From Allium sativum (lineage: Eukaryota; Streptophyta; Magnoliopsida; Asparagales; Amaryllidaceae): a stretch of DNA of 64,000 nucleotides. The position numbers and the translations under genes are program-made. Location of the stretch: contig CM060910.1 of assembly GCA_030737875.1 (NCBI GenBank), forward strand, positions 616,603,303 through 616,667,302. The letters run 5' to 3'. This document shows, piece by piece, positions 59,049 through 64,000 of this stretch (the stretch's first letter is position 1; every line of letters begins with the position of its first letter). The notes under the pieces were generated by a model. That model had not been told where the DNA came from and ran no database searches. It worked only from the letters and a program-made list of their open reading frames with translations.

Positions 59049-59966
59049 CTAAAAAGATAGATACGAGCATAAACTTAAGGAAAAAGAGATCAAGGATGTA
59101 TCCTCAAAGAGAAAAGGGTAGGCTGCGCGTATTCTGTTCTCAGTTTCCAAAGTCGCGTCTTCCTCGGCGTCGCTCCACTGAACTTTGACAAGCTTGACTT
59201 CACGGTTGCGTAGCTTTTTGACTTCTGTTCCCAAGATACAGGTTGGAACTCTCCTCACATTTGCTTCTCGTTCAACTTCTACTTCCTTTAGCATGCTTGG
59301 TTCCACCACTTTCGCAGACTCATGTAAGCACTTCCGCTGGTGAGAGACATGAAAGACATTATGAACCCCAGCCAATCTTTCGAACAGCTGTACCCTATAA
59401 GCCATCTTCCCAATATTCTCGATGATAGGGAACGACCCTACAAATCTTGGAGCTAACATTCCTACGGATCCAAAGCGAACAATGTTTCTCAAAGGAGATA
59501 CTTTAAGGAACACCTTGTCTCCAACCTCGAACTCAAGGTCAGTTCTTCTTTTGTCTGCATAGGACTTCTGTCTATCTTGGGCAGTCTTAATTCTTCTTCG
59601 TATCAAGTCCACTTTCTCTGAAGTTTCTCTAATCATGTCTGGTCCAAGTATGAGCTTGTCTGTGGACTCCCACCAACAAGTTGGTGACTGGCAGGGTCTT
59701 CCATATAAAGCTTCGAAAGGCGCCATGCCTATTGTAGCTTGGTAGCTATTATTGTAAGCGAATTCCACCAAAGGTAAATGATCCTCCCATGTACCTCCGA
59801 AGTCAAGAATGCATAGTCTCAAGAGGTCTTCAAATACTCTGTTGACTCTTTCCGTCTGGCCATCGGTTTGAGGGTGATAGGTCGTGCTTAAGCATAACTG
59901 TATGCCTACAGCCTCTTGTAAACTCTTCCAAAACTCGCTCGTGAATATAGGATCTCGATCACTCAC
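59049..59966 (-). pseudogene. C integrase core end and chromodomain-like tail
   Basis: 305 codons in the shifted frame: second catalytic Asp in SDRD (residue 3), Glu in DGQTERVNR (residue 39), then the [18 protein letters not shown] region, [11 protein letters not shown], and the tail [23 protein letters not shown]. The first core Asp lies upstream (about 60145) in a stretch with stops. The X interior keeps a short copy of the same tail. Confidence 0.88.
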
Positions 59967-60300
59967 TATGTTGGAGGGTATCCCATGGAGCCAAACTATC
60001 TCTTTAAGATATATATGGATGCTAGAAATGAGGCAGTCCTTCTACTCTTGATGGGTATAAAGTGGGCGCTTTTTGTGAGCCTATCCACTATTACCCAAAT
60101 ACTGGTATTGCCCCTCCTTTATCTAGGAAACCCATCAACAAAGTCCATTGAAATACTATCCCATTTCCACTATGGGATCTCTAAAGGATGAAGCAAACCT
60201 CCAGGCTTCTTCTGTTCCTCCTTGACTTGCTGGCATATCATGCACTTAGAGACGAATTCAGCTACATCTCTTTTCATGCCACTCCAAAAGAAAACCCTTT

Positions 60301-60747
60301 TTATGTCTTTGTACATTTTGTCTCCACCAGGGTTATGGTCAACTTGGAATGGTGTGCCTCTTCAAGAGCCTTCTTTACCAAATCCCTTGCTTGTGGGACG
60401 CATAGTCTTCCATCCCGTCTCAACCATCCCTTATCATCGATGGAGTATCTATTGAGGTGACTCGAAGTCTCACCCCTAATCATCTTACCTATTATATCAA
60501 CTAGCTGAGGGTCTTCACGTTGCGCGGTCCCTATTGAGTCCAAAAGCGTAGGCCGCGCTTCCAATGTTGTTAATATTCCAGGTAAAAATTCAGAGGAGGG
60601 TCTAAATTCAAAGTTGGGTATGTACTCCAAGCTTAAGGTCAGTTTCTTTTTACTCAAGGCATCTGCTACTGCATTGCCCTTGCTAGGAGTGTAGGAAATC
60701 TCAAAATCATACGAGGCAAGAAACTCCATCCATCTTTGCTGCCTCAA
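60301..60747 (-). pseudogene. C RNase H end and integrase zinc-finger start
   Basis: 148 codons after stop 60760-60762. Contains [27 protein letters not shown] RNase H C-terminus with VADALS, a linker, and the HHSKLTI start of the integrase zinc finger, where a 1-bp deletion breaks the frame before the GGxKMY motif. Confidence 0.85.
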
Positions 60748-60831
60748 TTTGAGATCTTTCTACGAGAAAAGGTATTTCAACGATTTATGGTCAGTAAACA
60801 ATTCAAACTTCTCACCTAGGAGATAATGGCG

Positions 60832-62100
60832 CTAAGACTTAAGCGCAAAAACGATGGCTGCCAACTCTATGTCGTGGGTTGGGTAGTTTTTATCATGTAC
60901 TTTCAACTGCCTTCCACCATAAGCCACTACCTTCCCTTCTTGCATTAGAACAGTGCCTAGTCCCGTGCCGCATGCATCTGTGTATACTGTAAACATCTTG
61001 CTTCCATCAGGAAATGTCAGAACTAGGGTTGTTGTCAAAGCCCTTTTCAAACGTTGGAGAGCAATATCGCAATCCAAATCCCAAGCAAAAACTAGGTTCT
61101 TCTTTGTCAACCTTGTAAGTGGAGCTGAGATTTTCGCAAAATCTTTGATGAATTTTCGATAAAAGCCTGCCAGCCCGAGAAAGCTTCGGACTTCAGTTGC
61201 GTTCCGCGGAACCTTCCAATCTTGCACAGCAACCACTTTTGCGGGGTCCACAACTAACCCCTCTTTGGACACCACATGTCCAAGGAACCTAACTTCTTCT
61301 CTCCAGAAATGGCATTTGGATAATTTAGCTTTCAACTGAAGTGCACAGAGAGTATCCATGACTTCCCTTAAGTGTTGAGCATGCTCTTCCTCACTCTTTG
61401 AGAAGATCAAAATATCATCCATGAAGACCACCACAAACTTATTGAGGAACTCCCTGAACACCCTGCTCATCAAATCAACGAAATAAGCGGGTGCGTTCGT
61501 CAAGCCGAAAGGCATGACAAGCCACTCGAAGAATCCATCCGGCGTTCTGAATGCGGTCTTATCAATGCTGTCTTCAGCGACTCTTAGCTGATGAAACCCG
61601 GTAGCTAGAACTAATTGGGAGAAAACCAATGCACCTACAAGTTGATCGAACAAATCATCTATTCTCGGGAGTGGGTGCCTATTCTTCTTAGTCAACTTGT
61701 TTAGCTCCCTATAATCAACACACAGGCGAAGTGAACCGTCCGCTTTAGTTGCGAACACTACTGGAGCACCCCATTCAGAAATACTCCGCCTTATAAACCC
61801 CTTCTCAAGCAAATCTTTAACTTGCTTGCTAAGTTCTTTCCTCTCCCTTGGAGCCATGTGTTTAACAGGTAAGGCAACGGGTTTTGCATTGTCAACGAGG
61901 TATATATAGAAGTCTATCTCCCGCTTCGGAGGTAAGCCCTTTACCTCCTCAAACACATCCGAGTATTCACAGACAACCTTTACAGACTGCAAGTTCTCAA
62001 CAGACGCATCAAGAGATTCTAGGTAACTAAGCATTACATACTTCATGGGATTACAAGAAATTTCGAGAGTGTTAACGAGGCGAGTCACGAGTCTAACCAC
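60832..62100 (-). pseudogene. C reverse transcriptase and start of RNase H
   Basis: 422 codons, in frame with the protease. [16 protein letters not shown] near 127-140, motif A at 161-170 reads [10 protein letters not shown] so the catalytic Asp is Val; FMDD at 226-229; FLGHVVS near 260. RNase H begins with [10 protein letters not shown] near 385. It stops at TAG 60832-60834 where copy A has TGG. Loss of the motif-A Asp alone would abolish polymerase activity. Confidence 0.9.
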
Positions 62101-62139
62101 TCTATTTTCACAATCGAGGACGGCACCATTACTGGATAG

Positions 62140-62808
62140 TCAGTCCATGCCTAGAATCAACCCATAGCCCGTGAAGCCCAAAACAAAGGCATTACATCCA
62201 AACCCAACGCTTAGTATAGATATTTTCAAATCCAAACAAACCATTGACAAATAAGCTAAGCCCCCAATTGGATTTGAAACAACCAAGGGATCCTCTACTA
62301 TACTGGTGACTAGGTGCAGAGATTCAACTAAAGCAGTAGATATAAAAGAGTGCGATGTGCTAGAATCAAATAGTGTACGAACAGGATGATCAAAAAGATA
62401 GACTAAACTTTCGACAGAAATATTTCTACCTCGTTCTTGCGGAGGTGCCGTGAGAGCATGAACTTGTCCTCCAGATGAAGGTCCAGCTCTCTGCCTTTGC
62501 TTTCTTGGGCAGCCCTTAGCCATGTGTCCTGTCTCACCACAGTGGAAACAGCCACCCATATTTCTTTTCTTCTTCCTGCATTCTTTGACCAGATGTCCAG
62601 GAATGCCACAAAAATTACACTTTCTCTTGTCATGGGGTTTGTTGTTCTTCCCGCCTTTCTTTGAATCAGCCTTCTTGTTCTGTGACCCTTCCACCTTCTT
62701 ATCTTGAGGCACTTCCACTTTTGCCTCTTTCTTTCCCTTATCTTCCTCATGTAAGAGTGGCATGTCCACTAACCTCTCGTAAGTTTCCCCCATAGGCACA
62801 TGGGTCAT
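62140..62808 (-). pseudogene. C nucleocapsid and protease
   Basis: 222 codons. A Lys-rich linker, then two complete zinc knuckles (CNFCGIPGHLVKEC and CFHCGETGHMAKGC), unlike the damaged ones in family A. The protease active site reads FDSSTS where FDTGAS or FDSGAS is expected; loss of the conserved Gly should inactivate it. It ends GLILGMD then TGA where copy A has TGG. Confidence 0.9.
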
Positions 62809-62826
62809 AGCCAGGCTGTGAAGTGG

Positions 62827-63402
62827 CTAATTCAATCCCTTGATAAAACGGAGAGTCTTCTTATGAGGAGTATTCACTAAGTCCAGTCCAAATCGGGCTA
62901 GCTGATCGAATTGGTTGACGTACTCCTTGACCGTCATACTTCCTTGCTTAAGAGATAAGAACTTCTCCACTTGTAAGCTTCGTTCAGCTTGTGAGAGGAA
63001 TTTCATCTCAAACCTCATTCTGAAATCCATCCATGTTTCGACTATTCTTTCAGCGTTAGTGACTTCCCACCAATAGGAAGCTTCGTCTTTGAGAAACCAT
63101 ATAGCCAACTGTATCTACTGCCTATCGTCCACCTCGAAGATAAGGAATGGATCCTCAGTTTATTTGAGCCAGTTCCTTGCTTCTACGAATGATTCAGTTC
63201 CCTTGAAATCCTTTCCACCCATGGCTCTAAAGTCTCTACAAATCTTTGAGAAAGCATTTGCACGTGGAGGAGGAGGAGGAACCGCTGTAGCTAGAGAAGG
63301 AGGAATATCTGTTGGGCCCGCATCGTTAGCTCTAGCCTCTAAGTACCTCCTGAACCAACCAAGTATCGGCGCACCCTCTGGAAGGTTAAGATTCCTGGAC
63401 AT
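62827..63402 (-). pseudogene. gag: C gag capsid region with stops
   Basis: N-terminal part (to stop 63160-63162) contains FSKICRDFRAMGGKDFKGTE, the equivalent of the family-A FAKMCKDFISLGG motif. After stops at 63160 and 63115, the stretch 62830-63108 has RFEMKFLSQAERS, the conserved gag helix, and KEYVNQFDQLARFG. It ends at TAG 62827-62829. Confidence 0.88.
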
Positions 63403-63575
63403 GCTGAAACGAAAAAGAAAAGATTCAAAACAAAGGATGGAAAGATAGGGCATACGGCTTTGAGGGATTATGCCTCTAAAATAAAATAACACTTTTTCTT
63501 GTAAAATGCTTCTTTATATTTCTTTTGAAAATAGTTTTTTTTTTCAAAAAATTTTATCTGATCCGGTGAACCATT

Positions 63576-63587
63576 GCTCTGATACCA
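63576..63587 (-). other. Primer-binding site of C
   Basis: TGGTATCAGAGC on the minus strand, two bases inside the 5' LTR. Confidence 0.92.
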
Positions 63588-63589
63588 AG

Positions 63590-64000
63590 TGAAACACCCT
63601 ACCTTCGTTAAGGTCACTCACAAAGGGAATGCCTTAACTTTGGTGGAGAGTTTTAGGTACAAGACACAGAAAAATTTACAAGATAGATAAATACAAGAAG
63701 TGGAAATCAAACATTTATTGCATACGAGGTTCAATACAAAAGCATTACAACAAATTGTCTCAAAATAACTTCCAAAACATTACATCATAACTTCTATCTT
63801 GATTATTTAATAAAGAAGCATAAATCATAAATAAAACTGCATAAACCCCCAAGTGTAGTGTCCAAAAGCCATAGCCAAGGCAAGAGAGTCCCAATCATAC
63901 ATCTACTTTCTTGAAGCTTGCAAAGCGTCTGACTAAGCTGGAGTATTCCCTCCCTTTGGACCGGAGGGGGGGGGGGACAGAAGAAAAGAGGACGAAAGAA
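63590..64000 (-). repeat. C 5' LTR, first 411 bp in window
   Basis: Begins TGAAACACCCTACC (plus strand) and matches 52793 onward with few differences, including the poly-G tract near 63965. Continues past the window. Confidence 0.93.

Larger units (their letters stand above)
59049..63402 (-). pseudogene. gag-pol: Element C gag-pol, full-length but disrupted
   Basis: Starts at ATG 63400-63402 (MSRNLNLPEGAP) and ends at 59049. A single frame runs from the start to near 60340, broken by in-frame stops at 63160, 63115, 62827, 62140, 60832 and 60760; a 1-bp deletion near 60340 shifts the rest, where further stops occur (60170-60172, 60119-60121). Domain order is gag, CCHC x2, protease, RT, RNase H, integrase, chromodomain-like tail. 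Several stops are TGG or CAA/CAG codons changed by a transition, judged from copy A. Catalytic residues are also lost in protease and RT, so C has been inactive for some time. Confidence 0.92.
20644..64000 (+). mobile_element. Z: non-autonomous element with about 6.5-kb LTRs and a 977-bp interior (runs off window)
   Basis: LTR1 is 20644-24870 + 30204-31183 + 44014-45311 (about 6505 bp without nested insertions). The interior is 45312-46288. LTR2 starts at 46289 and is cut at 52792 by element C, about 85 bp before its expected end. Thus about 93% of Z is LTR. The interior has a polypurine tract and a degenerate primer site but no gag or pol trace I can recognise. Z sits inside Z0, a copy of its own family. 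The left end is TGTAACAGCC; the right end and target duplication are outside the window. The start GACGAAAAG-PPT-TGTAACA resembles Tekay/Del elements. Confidence 0.85.
52793..64000 (-). mobile_element. C: Tekay/Del-type LTR retrotransposon with gag-pol (runs off window)
   Basis: The 3' LTR is 52793-58527, interrupted by a family-A solo LTR; without it about 2.9 kb. The interior is 58528-63589. The 5' LTR begins at 63590 and is cut at the window end after 411 bp. LTR ends are TGTAACACCCTG...GGGTGTTTCA. The coding region is full-length but broken. It is a close structural relative of X (shared LTR ends, U3 start, leader, 3' UTR, primer site), so C's family is the likely source of X and of the proteins X would need. 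Confidence 0.92.

Overview
The window is repeat-rich nuclear DNA of a flowering plant, probably a eudicot with a large genome. I found no host gene, tRNA, rRNA or CRISPR array. Essentially all 64 kb is LTR retrotransposon DNA nested up to four levels deep, plus one small DNA transposon. Plant origin is inferred from Ty3/gypsy gag-pol pseudogenes of Tekay/Del type (order gag, zinc knuckles, protease, RT, RNase H, integrase, chromodomain-like tail), primer sites matching initiator Met tRNA, and a Mutator-like element. The species cannot be read from the sequence. All homologies were judged by eye between parts of this window; no database was used.

Layout. (1) Z0, a plus-strand giant LTR, is the oldest visible layer: 1-3280, resuming at 20234-20643 and then leaving view. 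(2) Y, a minus-strand solo giant LTR (3281-20233), sits in Z0. It carries a 1188-bp Mutator-like element (16734-17921) with a perfect 9-bp target duplication. (3) X (3594-14564, minus, target duplication GCATA) sits in Y: a non-autonomous element with two 4.6-kb LTRs around a 1.75-kb interior. (4) Z (20644 to beyond the window, plus) sits in Z0: two LTRs of about 6.5 kb around a 977-bp interior with no coding capacity. (5) Z's first LTR is interrupted by W, a 5.3-kb solo LTR (24871-30198, target duplication ATTCT), and by a 12.8-kb tandem array of family A (31184-43991; LTR, interior, LTR, truncated interior). (6) Z's second LTR (46289-52792) is interrupted by element C (52793 to beyond the window, minus), a coding Tekay-type element. 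C's 3' LTR is itself interrupted by a solo LTR of family A (53942-56750).

How the parts relate. C, or a close relative, is the likely autonomous partner of X: both share LTR ends, leader, 3' UTR and primer site, and X's interior is a deletion patchwork of a C-like gag-pol plus a piece of family-A LTR. Families A and C encode the full retrotransposition machinery, but every copy here is broken by stop codons or frameshifts. Z, W and Y form a related AT-rich group with LTRs of 5.3-6.5 kb, each carrying a different tandem-repeat array. Their distal third is shared between them, and it is where all six large insertions into these LTRs landed. The most notable items are the extreme LTR-to-interior ratios, the covarying hairpin array in Y, the chimeric interior of X, and the family-A array, whose junctions duplicate 22 bp of target rather than 5.
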